Assembly: GCA_022571845.1 (NCBI GenBank)
Contig: JACZXB010000001.1
Coordinates: 310,001 to 374,000 of the forward strand
From: Candidatus Zixiibacteriota bacterium
Lineage (GTDB): Bacteria > Zixibacteria > MSB-5A5 > GN15 > FEB-12
Length of the DNA stretch: 64,000 nt
Direction of reading: 5' to 3'
The translations under genes and the position numbers were made by a program. How positions within the stretch are numbered: the first letter of the stretch is position 1; every line of letters begins with the position of its first letter. Below the pieces are notes generated by a model. It made no database searches. It was not told where the DNA came from and saw only the letters and a list, made by a program, of their open reading frames with translations. Positions 26,616 to 35,360 of the stretch are shown piece by piece.

Positions 26616-28565
26616 TTAAGATCTGGTGACTTGTGGTGATAGTGATACTTCAGCAGTTTTACTGCTCTCTTTAGATTTGCCCTGACTCTGCGGTAATTCG
26701 ATATAAAATGTAGTTCCGTTGGTGAAGTCATAACCGACAGATCCACCATGGGCGTCAACAATGCGGCGGCAGGTTATCAGGCCAATGCCGTGCCCTTTAC
26801 TTTTTGTTGTGAATCTTTCCACGAAAAGCTTTTCCTTTTTCTCTTCGGGAACGCCCGGGCCGTTATCATTTATTTCTATTCGAATCATGTGCTGACCATT
26901 GGTGAAGGAACTCAAGGTCCTGATTCGGATTGTCTTTTCCGTTTTACAGTCATGCAGCGCATCGCAGGAGTTAGAGAACATATTCACCAAAAGCTGCTGT
27001 AATTTGGCCGGGTCGGCATCGATAACCGGCAGCTCGGTCGATAATTCCGTGACTACATTTATGCCATAGCATCTCTTTTGCGGTTTTAAAAATGCCAGCA
27101 CATTTTCTATAATCTGATTTACGTGTATCCTGACGAACTTTACATCATCATGCTCGCTGTCGAGCAGTCCGGAAGTGTAGTTGTTAATTTTGTCGAGAGT
27201 TTTTTTCATCTGGGCGAGTTTCTGCTCAACCTTTTCCATGTTATTCTTCTTCAGAAACATCGGGATCAATTCAACATTCCCCATTAATACAGCCAGATAG
27301 TTATTGATGTCGTGGGCAATGTCGCCGGCCATCTCGCCGCGAGTATAGTTCTTGTTTAAACGAATCATCATCTGCTGAAACGTCTTACTTTCCGAGATAT
27401 CCCTGATTATAAAGAGATAGGCCGACTCGGAGCTATCGGCCACTTTTATTGGTGAAATCTTGGCGAAGGCAGGGAACAGGGATTTATCTTTTTTCCAGCA
27501 TAAAACTTCGATTCCCTTGGCTGAGGTTGATTCCGGGCTGACGCTGGTTAACTCGTCTACTGACTGGGTGAATAGTTCCTGTATGCTATGCCCTATTATC
27601 TCCTGGTCATTCTCATAGCCAAATGATTTAATCGCCTGATTATTAAAAATCATTATCTGACCGTCGGCGGAAGCAACTATCAAAGAATCAGGTGAGTTAT
27701 TGATTAGAGCTGAAAGGAATCTTTTAGAAGTAAGATTACTTCTGTTTACTTCCGAAAGCCTGTCATGGTAATGAGCAACTTCTCTGTTACTGTCATACAA
27801 TTGAGCTGACATTTCATTAAATGCTTTAGCCAGCTGCCGGGTTTCCTGATCACCCTCGGCTTCGATCTGGTAATAAATGCCCCCTTCGGCAATTTTATCC
27901 ATGCGGTTGATTATCTTGCTCATAGGCTCCTTGAACCACTTGATTAACATATAAACCGTCAACAGGGATATCAAAGTTGCTGCCAGGAAAGTCAATAATA
28001 ACGCATATTTGACGCTTCCACGATTGGAAATTAAAAGCTCATGGTTGACTGCTACTCCGATTGTAGCAAGCGTGTTTTTACGCAGTTCGAACGGATAAAA
28101 ATATCCCAGGTATTCACTTTCAGTATACAGTGGACCGATTATACCGTCTTGATTGGTAAACTTAAACGGTTCCGGGGGCAGAAGAATATTCTCTTCCTGC
28201 AGGTCCAGTTTTGAATGGTAGGAATGAACTTTTCTGTAGTTACCGTTATCATCCAATATGAACAGGTCGGCATGTACTATCCATTTTTCTGCTAGGAGAA
28301 TATCATCTGTCATTTCTCTAATTTTATCAGAAACCGGCTGATCTTTAATACTGTAAGGCTGTAAGGCAACTACCGCAGCTATCATATTGGTAGTTCTGTT
28401 CAGGCTCTGAAGAACCATAGCTTTTTGCCCTGCGAAATTTATCTCTTCTGCCGGGCTGAAGAGGATTATTACCAAAGCTGCAAAGACAAAAATAATCTGC
28501 AGAAAAATTACGTTTGTCAGACGCAGCAGCAGGCTGGGTCTTAGGAGTTTTTTAATTATAGACAT
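26616..28565 (-). CDS. sensor histidine kinase with HAMP and PAS domains
   Basis: About 649 residues from the ATG at 28565; the frame is open to a TTG at 28637, but that lies directly after a hairpin and T-run. Two transmembrane segments (about 15-38 and 186-208) flank a periplasmic sensor. HAMP (about 210-255) and PAS (about 280-395) follow. The dimerisation helix has phospho-acceptor H418 in GDIAHDINNYLAVLMGN, and the ATPase domain has NMFSNSCDAL, INDNGPGVPE and FTTKSKGHGIGL. The NNYLAVLMGN stretch resembles helices in two other proteins of the window (see findings). It is co-directional with the next kinase; no receiver gene adjoins. Confidence 0.88.
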   Translation of the reverse strand: MSIIKKLLRPSLLLRLTNVIFLQIIFVFAALVIILFSPAEEINFAGQKAMVLQSLNRTTNMIAAVVALQPYSIKDQPVSDKIREMTDDILLAEKWIVHADLFILDDNGNYRKVHSYHSKLDLQEENILLPPEPFKFTNQDGIIGPLYTESEYLGYFYPFELRKNTLATIGVAVNHELLISNRGSVKYALLLTFLAATLISLLTVYMLIKWFKEPMSKIINRMDKIAEGGIYYQIEAEGDQETRQLAKAFNEMSAQLYDSNREVAHYHDRLSEVNRSNLTSKRFLSALINNSPDSLIVASADGQIMIFNNQAIKSFGYENDQEIIGHSIQELFTQSVDELTSVSPESTSAKGIEVLCWKKDKSLFPAFAKISPIKVADSSESAYLFIIRDISESKTFQQMMIRLNKNYTRGEMAGDIAHDINNYLAVLMGNVELIPMFLKKNNMEKVEQKLAQMKKTLDKINNYTSGLLDSEHDDVKFVRIHVNQIIENVLAFLKPQKRCYGINVVTELSTELPVIDADPAKLQQLLVNMFSNSCDALHDCKTEKTIRIRTLSSFTNGQHMIRIEINDNGPGVPEEKKEKLFVERFTTKSKGHGIGLITCRRIVDAHGGSVGYDFTNGTTFYIELPQSQGKSKESSKTAEVSLSPQVTRS

Positions 28566-28638
28566 AGCTAAATTGTTCTCACTGTCTAAGTAATTATCGT
28601 CAGACTGGCAGAAGAGTTGACCGGCTAAAATGAACAAG

Positions 28639-28713
28639 AAAAAAAGGGAGTGGTGGAGGGGGGATGCCCGACTCTAACGTCAGGCGGCTGGAGGTCCAGC
28701 GCACACCACTCCC
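28639..28713 (-). ncRNA. compact structured RNA / attenuator candidate ending in a U-tract
   Basis: On the minus strand a perfect 10-bp outer stem pairs GGGAGTGGTG (28713-28704) with CACCACTCCC (28655-28646). It encloses two hairpins: a 6-bp stem at 28700-28687 (GCTGGA/TCCAGC) and a 7-bp stem at 28685-28679 / 28672-28666 that includes one G-U pair. A C6 run lies in the junction. Seven U's follow immediately (28645-28639). On the plus strand the G-U pair would be a C-A mismatch, which supports the minus strand as the RNA. It sits between trxB and the sensor kinase. It could be a terminator-bearing small RNA or a leader. No match to a family I know. Confidence 0.6.
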
Positions 28714-28912
28714 ATATCTATAGAAAATCTCGAAATGAGAAAATAATCGAAATAACTGTCATATCCAGTTGCTATTCGAAAAAGGTTAGTATTGCTATCA
28801 GGAATATAACAAGTACTCTCCAATTTGGCAAGGAGAAAGTGAGGGCCGAGGCAGTATTTGCGACTAACAGAGTAAATGTAAGTCGCTATGCAAAAGAATG
28901 TTATGGAAAAGA

Positions 28913-29863
28913 TTAAACCCTTTGGGCTAATTTGTCTTCAAGTTTTTCTATATATTTTTCCGCAGCCACAGCAGCCGTGGTTGCGTCGCCGACAGCATTA
29001 GTTACCTGTCTGACCAACTGGGACCTGACATCGCCACAGGCATATATTCCTTTTACGTTTGTTTCCATAAGGTCATTCGTCAGAATATAGCCGTTTTCAT
29101 CTGTCTCAATCTGCCCTTTCAAGAGGCCTGTGTTGGGATGAAAACCTACGTAAATAAAAATTGCTCCGATCTCTAAATCAGAGTTTTCACCGGTCTTGAC
29201 ATTTTTTAGTCTAAGATTTGTAACAGACTTGTCATCGCCGATTATCGATTCCACCACCGTGTCCCAGATAATTTCTATCTTTTGGTTATCAAATGCTCTT
29301 TGCTGGATAATCTTTTGTGCTCTGAACTGGTCACGCCTGTGAATTATGTAAACCTTCGAGCCGTATTTGGTCAAAAAGGTGCCTTCTTCAACAGCGGCAT
29401 CTCCTCCGCCAACTACAGCAATTACTTTGTCTTTGAAAAAGGCGCCGTCACAGATTGCACAGTATGAGACACCTTTGCCGCTATAATCTTCTTCACCTGG
29501 GATATTGAGCTTTACGGGTGTACCGCCGGTTGAAAGGATGACTGCTTTGCTTCTGTAAACATTACCGGATTCGCAGCGAACCAAACGGTCATCTCCTTCG
29601 CAATAAATATCTGCTACTTCTTCTCTTTCAATGTCAAGTCCGAATTTTAAGGCATGATCTGTAAATTTTTTGGCCAGCTCGGAACCCAAAATATGCTCAA
29701 AACCGGGGTAGTCTTCTACGTCGCCTGTCAGCGCAATTTGACCTCCGGTCAAGAATTTTTCCAGACAGACGGTTTTACGCATGGCTCTGGCTGCATACAT
29801 TCCGGCACATAATCCGCCCGGTCCCCCGCCGACAATAATGACATCATAATTTTTTTCAGACAT
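28913..29863 (-). CDS. trxB: thioredoxin reductase
   Basis: A 316-residue flavoprotein of the low-molecular-weight type. The FAD motif is IIVGGGPGGLCAGMYAARA, the redox pair is C135-A-I-C138 in YCAICDGAFF, the NADPH motif is VVGGGDAAVEE, and the C-terminal FAD segment is GIYACGDVRS. It passes electrons from NADPH to thioredoxin in the cytoplasm. The gene follows the SDR gene by four bases. Downstream, a gap of about 200 bases leads to the structured RNA element, whose U-tract may end this transcript. Starts at ATG. Confidence 0.93.
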   Translation of the reverse strand: MSEKNYDVIIVGGGPGGLCAGMYAARAMRKTVCLEKFLTGGQIALTGDVEDYPGFEHILGSELAKKFTDHALKFGLDIEREEVADIYCEGDDRLVRCESGNVYRSKAVILSTGGTPVKLNIPGEEDYSGKGVSYCAICDGAFFKDKVIAVVGGGDAAVEEGTFLTKYGSKVYIIHRRDQFRAQKIIQQRAFDNQKIEIIWDTVVESIIGDDKSVTNLRLKNVKTGENSDLEIGAIFIYVGFHPNTGLLKGQIETDENGYILTNDLMETNVKGIYACGDVRSQLVRQVTNAVGDATTAAVAAEKYIEKLEDKLAQRV

Positions 29864-29867
29864 TGAT

Positions 29868-30755
29868 TTAATTCTCCAAAACTTTCTTTAGTCCTTCATC
29901 GAATCCGACAGGTTCAATTTCAAACAGTCTTTTCATTTTACTCAAATCGCAAACAGAACCTTTTTCCAGCATTATCAACTGGTCAGTTGTCAAAGGCGAC
30001 GGTTTGAGAATTTTCTCAAGCAAAACCGCAACAGGTTTTATAACCGCCATTGGTATGAATAAGTTCATTCGTTTTTTCTTGAGCGCTTTCTTTATCGAGT
30101 TAATAATTTCGACATACTCCAGAGGTTCTGCTCCGCCAATCTCAATTGTCTCTCCCCGGCACTCTTTGTTTGTAAGTGACTTGGCCATAGCTTCGACCAA
30201 ATCTCCGATGTAGACCGGCTGAAGTTTATACTTACCGTCACCGAATATCGGTACAAAGGGCGAAAGTTTTATGATTTTTGACATCATCGCCAGAAAACCA
30301 TCGCCTCGTCCGTAAATAATAGAGGGACGAAAAATCGTCCAGTTAAGACCGGAATTTTTCACAGATTGCTCCGCTGCCCATTTTGTCTTGAAGTATTTCG
30401 ACTGGGCATCTTCGGTAGTGCCCAATGCTGACAAATAGATAATTGTCTCTATGTTATTTTGCTGACAGGCGGAAATAACATTTTTGGTGCCCTGTTCGAC
30501 AGTCGTTTCAAAAGTATTCTTTCTGGTCTCGGCGATTATGCCGACCAGATGCAAAACGGCCTGACAGTCAGAAAAAGCTGCCTGCAAATCATGAGCATTG
30601 TGCACCGATGCTCTGATGTATTTAACTCTGTCAGAAAATAAATTAACTCCAGACCTGCGGTTAGCTACAATAGTAACTTCATGCGAGTCTTTAAGAAGCC
30701 TTTCTACCAGATGCCTGCCAACGAAGCCGGTGGCGCCGGTGACTGCCACCCTCAC
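29868..30755 (-). CDS. NAD(P)-binding SDR, NmrA / NDUFA9-like
   Basis: A 295-residue extended/atypical short-chain dehydrogenase-like protein. The Rossmann start is VAVTGATGFVGRHLVERLL. Later segments (HLVGIIAET, YLSALGTTEDAQSKYFKTKW, FRPSIIYGRGDGF, GEPL-like IGGAEPLEY) match the complex I NDUFA9-like/NmrA branch, which bind NAD(P) and often act as chaperones or epimerase relatives. A GTG at 30755 overlaps the cobO TGA by four bases (GTGA) and is preferred to the TTG one codon upstream. Reaction unknown. Confidence 0.82.
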   Translation of the reverse strand: MRVAVTGATGFVGRHLVERLLKDSHEVTIVANRRSGVNLFSDRVKYIRASVHNAHDLQAAFSDCQAVLHLVGIIAETRKNTFETTVEQGTKNVISACQQNNIETIIYLSALGTTEDAQSKYFKTKWAAEQSVKNSGLNWTIFRPSIIYGRGDGFLAMMSKIIKLSPFVPIFGDGKYKLQPVYIGDLVEAMAKSLTNKECRGETIEIGGAEPLEYVEIINSIKKALKKKRMNLFIPMAVIKPVAVLLEKILKPSPLTTDQLIMLEKGSVCDLSKMKRLFEIEPVGFDEGLKKVLEN

Positions 30756-31303
30756 CAATCGACCCCTTTCTGAGCCATTATGCCTTGCTGGTAAGGATGT
30801 TTGATCTCTTTCATTTCTGTGACTAAATCGGCTTTTTCAATAAGCCAGTCAGGGGCGTCACGGCCGGTTATGACCAAATGTTGTTTGGGCGGATTAGCTT
30901 TGAGAAGGGATTCTATATCTTCCTGATTAACCAGACCAAGTTTATAAGCTACATTGAGTTCATCTAAAATGACGATATTGAATTTCTCTGACTTAATTTT
31001 TTCGATAGCAACAGTTATGCCTTCTTTGGCGGCTTTGACATGCTCTTTGAAATCTTTGGTGTCGTCAACAATGCCTACGAAGCCTTCTCCAACCGTCATA
31101 AGTTCAACGTTCGGCTCAAGTTTCTTTATCCCTTTAAGTTCGCCGTATTTCCAACTCCCTTTGACAAACTGAATGATAGATATCTTCCAGTCATAGCCAA
31201 CTGCCCTGACACACATCCCCAGAGCAGCGGTCGTCTTCCCTTTGCCGTTGCCGGTGTATACAATTAAAAGACCGCGTTTTTCTTCTTTGGTCTTAGCTGT
31301 CAT
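30752..31303 (-). CDS. cobO: cob(I)yrinic acid a,c-diamide adenosyltransferase
   Basis: A 183-residue CobO/BtuR-type ATP:corrinoid adenosyltransferase. The P-loop is YTGNGKGKTTAALG, followed by QFVKGSWKYGE, VILDELNVAYKLGL and LVITGRDAPDWLIE, all standard family blocks. It attaches the adenosyl group to reduced corrinoid, a step in adenosylcobalamin synthesis or salvage. No other cobalamin genes are nearby. It starts at ATG and overlaps the SDR gene, so the SDR is probably translated by coupling. Divergent from dcd. Confidence 0.92.
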   Translation of the reverse strand: MTAKTKEEKRGLLIVYTGNGKGKTTAALGMCVRAVGYDWKISIIQFVKGSWKYGELKGIKKLEPNVELMTVGEGFVGIVDDTKDFKEHVKAAKEGITVAIEKIKSEKFNIVILDELNVAYKLGLVNQEDIESLLKANPPKQHLVITGRDAPDWLIEKADLVTEMKEIKHPYQQGIMAQKGVDW

Positions 31304-31373
31304 GTTTGGAATCCGTATTATTCATGCGCTTTTTCAGTATGCACCAGTTTATAGATTAAGTCAATTGAGGAGG

Positions 31374-31402
31374 TTTACAGCCTGATTGTTATGTGCTATT
31401 TT
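31374..31402 (+). promoter_or_regulatory. candidate promoter of dcd
   Basis: TTTACA (31374-31379) and TATTTT (31397-31402) are separated by exactly 17 bases, giving an expected start near 31409, about 30 bases before the dcd ATG. Confidence 0.5.
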
Positions 31403-31440
31403 GATGAGAATTGAACGCACAGAATCGAAAGGAATTTGAA

Positions 31441-31998
31441 ATGCCGGTGAAATCTGACCAGTGGATTATAGAAATGTCCAAAAACCATGAGATGATAAAT
31501 CCCTTTGAAGAAACACAAATTAGGGATGGAATTAGTTATGGAGTTTCATCTTATGGGTATGACATAAGCCTGGCAGATGAATTCAAAATATTTGAGCCAA
31601 ATGGTGCCAGCGAGCTGGATCCCAAAGCAGATAATTCTGCTCTGTTCAAAGATATAAAGGCTGATTCAATTTTAATAAGTCCCCAATCTTTTGTTTTGGC
31701 CAGAACCCGTGAATACTTCAAAATCCCGCGCAATATTATTACTATCTGTCTCGGAAAATCCACTTATGCCCGCTGTGGAGTAGTGGTCAACGTGACACCT
31801 TTTGAACCTGAATGGGAAGGATATGCCACTATTTCCCTGTCAAATACTTCGGGACTGCCAGTCAGAGTCTATGCCCACGAAGGCATCGCTCAGCTGCTAT
31901 TTTTAGAAGCTGACCGGGAATGCCTCCAGTCCTATAGTGACAAAAAGGGGAAATACCAGGCCCAAAAAGAAATCACGCTATCGAAAAACGAGGGTTAA
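31441..31998 (+). CDS. dcd: dCTP deaminase
   Basis: About 185 residues from the ATG at 31441, which has AAAGGA seven bases upstream; a TTG further up is rejected. Signatures include [45 protein letters not shown] and [14 protein letters not shown]. The enzyme deaminates dCTP to dUTP, feeding thymidylate synthesis; some relatives also hydrolyse the product to dUMP, which sequence alone does not settle here. It is a single gene, divergent from cobO. Cytoplasmic homotrimer in the family. Confidence 0.92.
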   Translation: MPVKSDQWIIEMSKNHEMINPFEETQIRDGISYGVSSYGYDISLADEFKIFEPNGASELDPKADNSALFKDIKADSILISPQSFVLARTREYFKIPRNIITICLGKSTYARCGVVVNVTPFEPEWEGYATISLSNTSGLPVRVYAHEGIAQLLFLEADRECLQSYSDKKGKYQAQKEITLSKNEG

Positions 31999-32171
31999 GC
32001 CCTGTTCTTTCAACGATTTGACTTCCCCTTCCGATCAGGACAGCAACTTAATTAGAGTCATTTTCTATACAATTTTGGCTATAAGTCTCAGCCAATAGCC
32101 TTAACAATCAAGTATTACCACAATCTTTCCGATAATTGAGAAAAATCTGAATCTCAAATCAGGAGGCAAAG

Positions 32172-33026
32172 ATGCGTCTTAAACTAATAGCCTTGGCCAT
32201 AGCTGCGGCGGCAATAATGGCACAGCCGGTTGCGGCTCAGTACAGCGAGCAGGAAATTATAGACCGATATATGAAAAAATCTGATAAAAAGCAGAAGCAG
32301 CACAAGAAATTGTACTGGCTCTCAGGCAGTTACTCCATGAATAGAATCAATAAGCATAATGATTACAATGATTTTGCTACTTACACCAGTGCTCAGTTTC
32401 CGACAACCCAGATAAATTGGCTCAACAAGGCTAATTCATTTGGCCTGGAATTTGGCTGGATGTTTAACAAGAAGTTTGCTGTGTCAATTGGCGGGGAATA
32501 TTGGATGACGCTGGGACAGAACCAATCCGGTAATTTCGCCTATAACCGTCCAGTAGGCGGCACCACAACAGTAACAGAGCTAATCTCTGAGATAAAAGTT
32601 TATGGTCTGACCTCGGCCCTTCATTTTTATCTGACCAATCCTCCAAGCTCAAGGAATCATCTTACAAATCTTGCTGTCAAAGTAGGCGCCGGAATCGGCT
32701 TTTATCAGGTCAGTTGGGATGTTTGGGATGAGTATGAAAATATCAACCTTTCGAGTTCTCTGCCGGCGGCTATTAATGCTACTTTCAAAGACAGTAATAT
32801 CGGCCTAAGTCTTAGTGCCGGTGCCGAATATCCCTTGAATTTTGGGTCAATGTCGCTTGGAGTAGACGTAAATTACCTTTACTTGAACTTTAACAACGTA
32901 GCCTGGTATAATTCTCAAGATCAGGAAGTCGTAGCTTCCTATGCCGGTGATACCAATAGCAGAGTTGATCTCGGGCTGTCAGGTGTTCGCGGCAAAATTG
33001 AACTAAAGAAGTTTTTCAACTGGTAG
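32172..33026 (+). CDS. outer-membrane beta-barrel protein, unknown function
   Basis: A 284-residue exported protein. Residues 1-23 are a clear signal peptide ending in VAAQ. After a basic linker (residues 35-46, rich in Lys/Gln), the rest alternates hydrophobic and polar residues, with aromatic strand ends, typical of a small outer-membrane barrel of about eight to ten strands (for example SLGVDVNYLYLNFNNVAWYN and the final RGKIELKKFFNW ending in aromatic Trp). A perfect AGGAGG lies six bases before the ATG. No specific family was recognised. It is followed by the TolB-like gene. Confidence 0.65.
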   Translation: MRLKLIALAIAAAAIMAQPVAAQYSEQEIIDRYMKKSDKKQKQHKKLYWLSGSYSMNRINKHNDYNDFATYTSAQFPTTQINWLNKANSFGLEFGWMFNKKFAVSIGGEYWMTLGQNQSGNFAYNRPVGGTTTVTELISEIKVYGLTSALHFYLTNPPSSRNHLTNLAVKVGAGIGFYQVSWDVWDEYENINLSSSLPAAINATFKDSNIGLSLSAGAEYPLNFGSMSLGVDVNYLYLNFNNVAWYNSQDQEVVASYAGDTNSRVDLGLSGVRGKIELKKFFNW

Positions 33027-33108
33027 AACCGGCCGCTGTCGAAGTTGACATTCCAACCCGACCGGCTATCTTGCTGCCCTGATAAAACTGAAGAATGGAG
33101 CGTTCAGA

Positions 33109-34131
33109 TTGAGAATTAACAGGATACCGGTTTATCTAATGGCAGCAATTCTTATGACTACTGCTGCTTTTTCCTTTTCATTTGCAGCCGACAAGATGCC
33201 TGCTGAACTGGCAGGATCTATCGCTGAGCCCTCGGGCAAAATTGCTTTCTTAAGAGAAAAAAGTGTTTGGGTTCTGGATCTAAAATCCGGTCGCCAGGAA
33301 GAAATTTGCGATGTGAGCAATGGCGATGGCCGTTTGGCCTGGTCTGCAGATAACAGAGAGATTCTCTTCACTCGCTCCGGCACGGTTGATTTACAGGGGC
33401 CGGATGGCATGGGCGGCAAGCATAAAGTCTATGACATTTTTAAGGCCTTTCTTGATTCCGCTTATTCCAACAACAGATTTTGGTGGCTGAGAATTACTGA
33501 TGATTTAGGATGCCGCGACCCGGAGTGGACCGCCGACGGCAAAAAAATCATTTACTGGAGAGACATGAACGCCAATTACGTGAATGCTTTTGAGCCGAAT
33601 TACCAGATTTGCACTATGAACCCCGACGGCAGCGACATTGAGCTGCTGCGAAAAGACTGGCAGGTCATGGCCGATTTCATGATTGCACCTACCATGAATG
33701 TCAGGGGAGATGTTGCTTTTGTTGCATTTTATGAACTAAAGCCGAAAGGACTGGTCGTACTGAAAAGCGATGAATATATGCTGCATCAAGATTCGATACG
33801 CGTCCGGTCAGAAAGAAATCTCAAGAAAGTTGCTCCATGCTGGTCGCCTGATGGAAACTGGATTGCCTATGTCAAGAACGACCTTAACAATCCGGGTATC
33901 TATTTAACTAACGGCAATTTGTCAGAAGACTATTTGGTTTTTGTTCCTCCGGTTGGAACCAGCCTCTATACCATCTCGCCCTCTTTTTCTCCTGATTCCA
34001 AGTGGCTGACTTTTTCTACAACAGACGGGTCAATTTGGATAGCGGATATAACAGGAAATGGCACCCGCCGGCTCTCCGGTCCCGGATTAGACAGTTCCCC
34101 TGCCTGGTCAAAGGCAGCAGAAATTAATTAA
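33109..34131 (+). CDS. TolB-like periplasmic beta-propeller (PD40 repeats)
   Basis: A 340-residue exported protein. Residues 1-25 are a signal peptide. It contains repeated TolB/PD40 blades: GKIAFLREKSVWVLDL, DPEWTADGKKIIYWRD, APCWSPDGNWIAYVKND and PSFSPDSKWLTFSTTDG. Such propellers bind proteins or peptides at the cell envelope. It lacks the N-terminal TolB domain, and no tol-pal genes are beside it, so it is a relative and not TolB itself. Translation starts at a TTG supported by GGAG eight bases upstream; the first in-frame ATG would cut the signal peptide. Confidence 0.75.
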   Translation: MRINRIPVYLMAAILMTTAAFSFSFAADKMPAELAGSIAEPSGKIAFLREKSVWVLDLKSGRQEEICDVSNGDGRLAWSADNREILFTRSGTVDLQGPDGMGGKHKVYDIFKAFLDSAYSNNRFWWLRITDDLGCRDPEWTADGKKIIYWRDMNANYVNAFEPNYQICTMNPDGSDIELLRKDWQVMADFMIAPTMNVRGDVAFVAFYELKPKGLVVLKSDEYMLHQDSIRVRSERNLKKVAPCWSPDGNWIAYVKNDLNNPGIYLTNGNLSEDYLVFVPPVGTSLYTISPSFSPDSKWLTFSTTDGSIWIADITGNGTRRLSGPGLDSSPAWSKAAEIN

Positions 34132-34255
34132 ATCTGAAATAGATTTTGATTAGAAAAACCTGAAGCTGATGCCCTGATCGAACATTGATTCAGACACTAA
34201 AACACCAATCGGCCGAACATCTCGTTCAACTACTGACCACCTGCCTCTGAGTCCA

Positions 34256-34330
34256 TTCAACCTACAAATGACTTGACGAGAATAGCCATAGGACTAACTT
34301 AAAAAGTGGTACAATAGCTGAGGGCAGGTC
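34256..34330 (+). repeat. leader repeat, copy A
   Basis: About 75 bases, starting TCAACC, run parallel to copy B at 35285-35360. They share ATGACTTGACGAG, GGACTAACTTAA and TACAATA. TACAAT could be a -10 box in both. Confidence 0.75.
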
Positions 34331-34412
34331 ACTACCGTGGCCGGTTGAAAAGCAATAGTAAGTTAAAATGGAAGTCTTGCCGTTTACGGTGGGGCGCAAA
34401 TGATTAAGAAAC

Positions 34413-34446
34413 GAACCCCAAAGGATGGGTCACCTCGTCCGGGTTC
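34413..34446 (+). promoter_or_regulatory. leader hairpin before the lipoprotein gene
   Basis: Outer arms GAACCC (34413-34418) and GGGTTC (34441-34446) enclose a second stem, GGATG/CGTCC with one G-U pair. No U-tract follows, so it is a folded leader, not a terminator. The GTG start lies 25 bases downstream. Confidence 0.45.
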
Positions 34447-34470
34447 ATAGCTAAAAGAGAGGTATTTGAT

Positions 34471-35022
34471 GTGGAAAAGCGTGTGATAACGACCATTATG
34501 CTTGTCGTTCTTGTTTTCACAAATGTTAGCTGCACAAAAATCGCAAAGTTGTCAGCCGATGAAGTAAGAGGCAAGTCGCGTGGAAAGATTCATGTGGTTG
34601 CACTTTCCTCCGGAATAAAGGGGGTAACTCTCCACTCCTGGGAGTCGGTAGCCTTCGATAATCAAGGCGGAAAGATTGATGCCGAACAAAAGATTGTTAG
34701 GGGGATTAGCCCAAGCGGGGAGCCTATGGAAATAAAGCTTGATACCGTGCGAAACCTTCAAATCGATCAAGATGCTGTGATAAACTTTGATAGATTTGGT
34801 GGAAGGTTTGACGCCGAAACACAGCTTATAACAGGAACAACTACGGATGGGAAACCAGTAGAGATACCGCTTGATGACGTGCTCTACATAAAGGCCAGAA
34901 AGTTTGATGTTGTCATGACCTCAGTTTTAATAGGAGTACCAGTAGCATTAGTGGTCGTGGCTATTTTGACTTTTGAGTTGCCTGAGGGGAGTCTTTTCGG
35001 GAATAACGGTAACGGTTTCTAA
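34471..35022 (+). CDS. probable lipoprotein with two internal repeats (paralog 1)
   Basis: A 183-residue protein, no recognised family. The N-terminal hydrophobic segment ends at VFTNVSC, a possible lipoprotein cysteine. Residues about 48-95 and 97-142 are two copies of a short domain with the pattern V-x-F-D-x-x-G-G-K-x-D-A-E-x-x-I-x-G followed by VEI-x-L-D-D-V. A hydrophobic segment of about 22 residues lies at 149-172. It begins at GTG with AGAGAGG nine bases upstream. The second paralog (35447-36112) and its flanking DNA show this is a duplicated unit. Function unknown; envelope location is inferred from the leader. Confidence 0.7.
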   Translation: MEKRVITTIMLVVLVFTNVSCTKIAKLSADEVRGKSRGKIHVVALSSGIKGVTLHSWESVAFDNQGGKIDAEQKIVRGISPSGEPMEIKLDTVRNLQIDQDAVINFDRFGGRFDAETQLITGTTTDGKPVEIPLDDVLYIKARKFDVVMTSVLIGVPVALVVVAILTFELPEGSLFGNNGNGF

Positions 35023-35145
35023 TAATTCAAAACCTGACTTAGACCTGTTTTGGCATACAAGTTGTTTATAACTTCCAGGTTAGTGTTGCTCTAGACAGCC
35101 TAAAACTGCTACCGTGCCCCCTTGTACCCCCGATGGGACTCCGAC

Positions 35146-35190
35146 TTTAGAAGATACTCCACAACCGGCTGAAAAGTTCTATAATAGTCC
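35146..35190 (+). repeat. trailer repeat, copy 1
   Basis: Contains AGAAGATACTCCACAACCGG and then CTGAAAAGTTCTA. Almost the same sequence follows the second paralog at 36245-36290 (AGTACTCCACAACCAGCTGA...). Confidence 0.7.
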
Positions 35191-35284
35191 AATAGGGTGA
35201 GCTAATCTATCGTTATTTAACGAATTACAAGGTTCCCTGTTTATATTCTCTCTAGCAGTAAGAGTGTTAAGTTATCGGAGGGCT

Positions 35285-35360
35285 ATCAACCAACTTATGA
35301 CTTGACGAGGATTGCTTAAGGACTAACTTAATAAGTAGTACAATAACCGGAGGCTGCTCA
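35285..35360 (+). repeat. leader repeat, copy B
   Basis: Parallel to copy A (34256-34330). Here TTAAGG and TACAAT stand exactly 17 bases apart, which could be a promoter for paralog 2. Confidence 0.75.

Larger units (their letters stand above)
34132..34470 (+). other. gene-free leader of the lipoprotein module
   Basis: No convincing gene here. The stretch holds the copy A repeat (34256-34330), and a downstream hairpin at 34413-34446 just before the lipoprotein gene. The segment around 34340-34360 (GGCCGGTTGAAAAG) resembles the trailer repeat found after each gene. Confidence 0.5.

Noticed and set aside
28646-28713. tRNA or signal-recognition RNA at the structured element
   Set aside because: The 7-bp outer end looks like an acceptor stem, but there is no T-loop (GTTCGA-type) or valid anticodon loop; the conserved GGAAGCAGCC-type core of signal-recognition RNA is also missing.
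28650-28916. Plus-strand open frame across the structured RNA region
   Set aside because: No ribosome site, no recognisable protein content, and it overlaps the strong minus-strand fold.
34360-34446. c-di-GMP riboswitch before the lipoprotein gene
   Set aside because: GGGGCGCAAATG recalls part of the GEMM motif, but the other conserved blocks and the paired receptor are absent.
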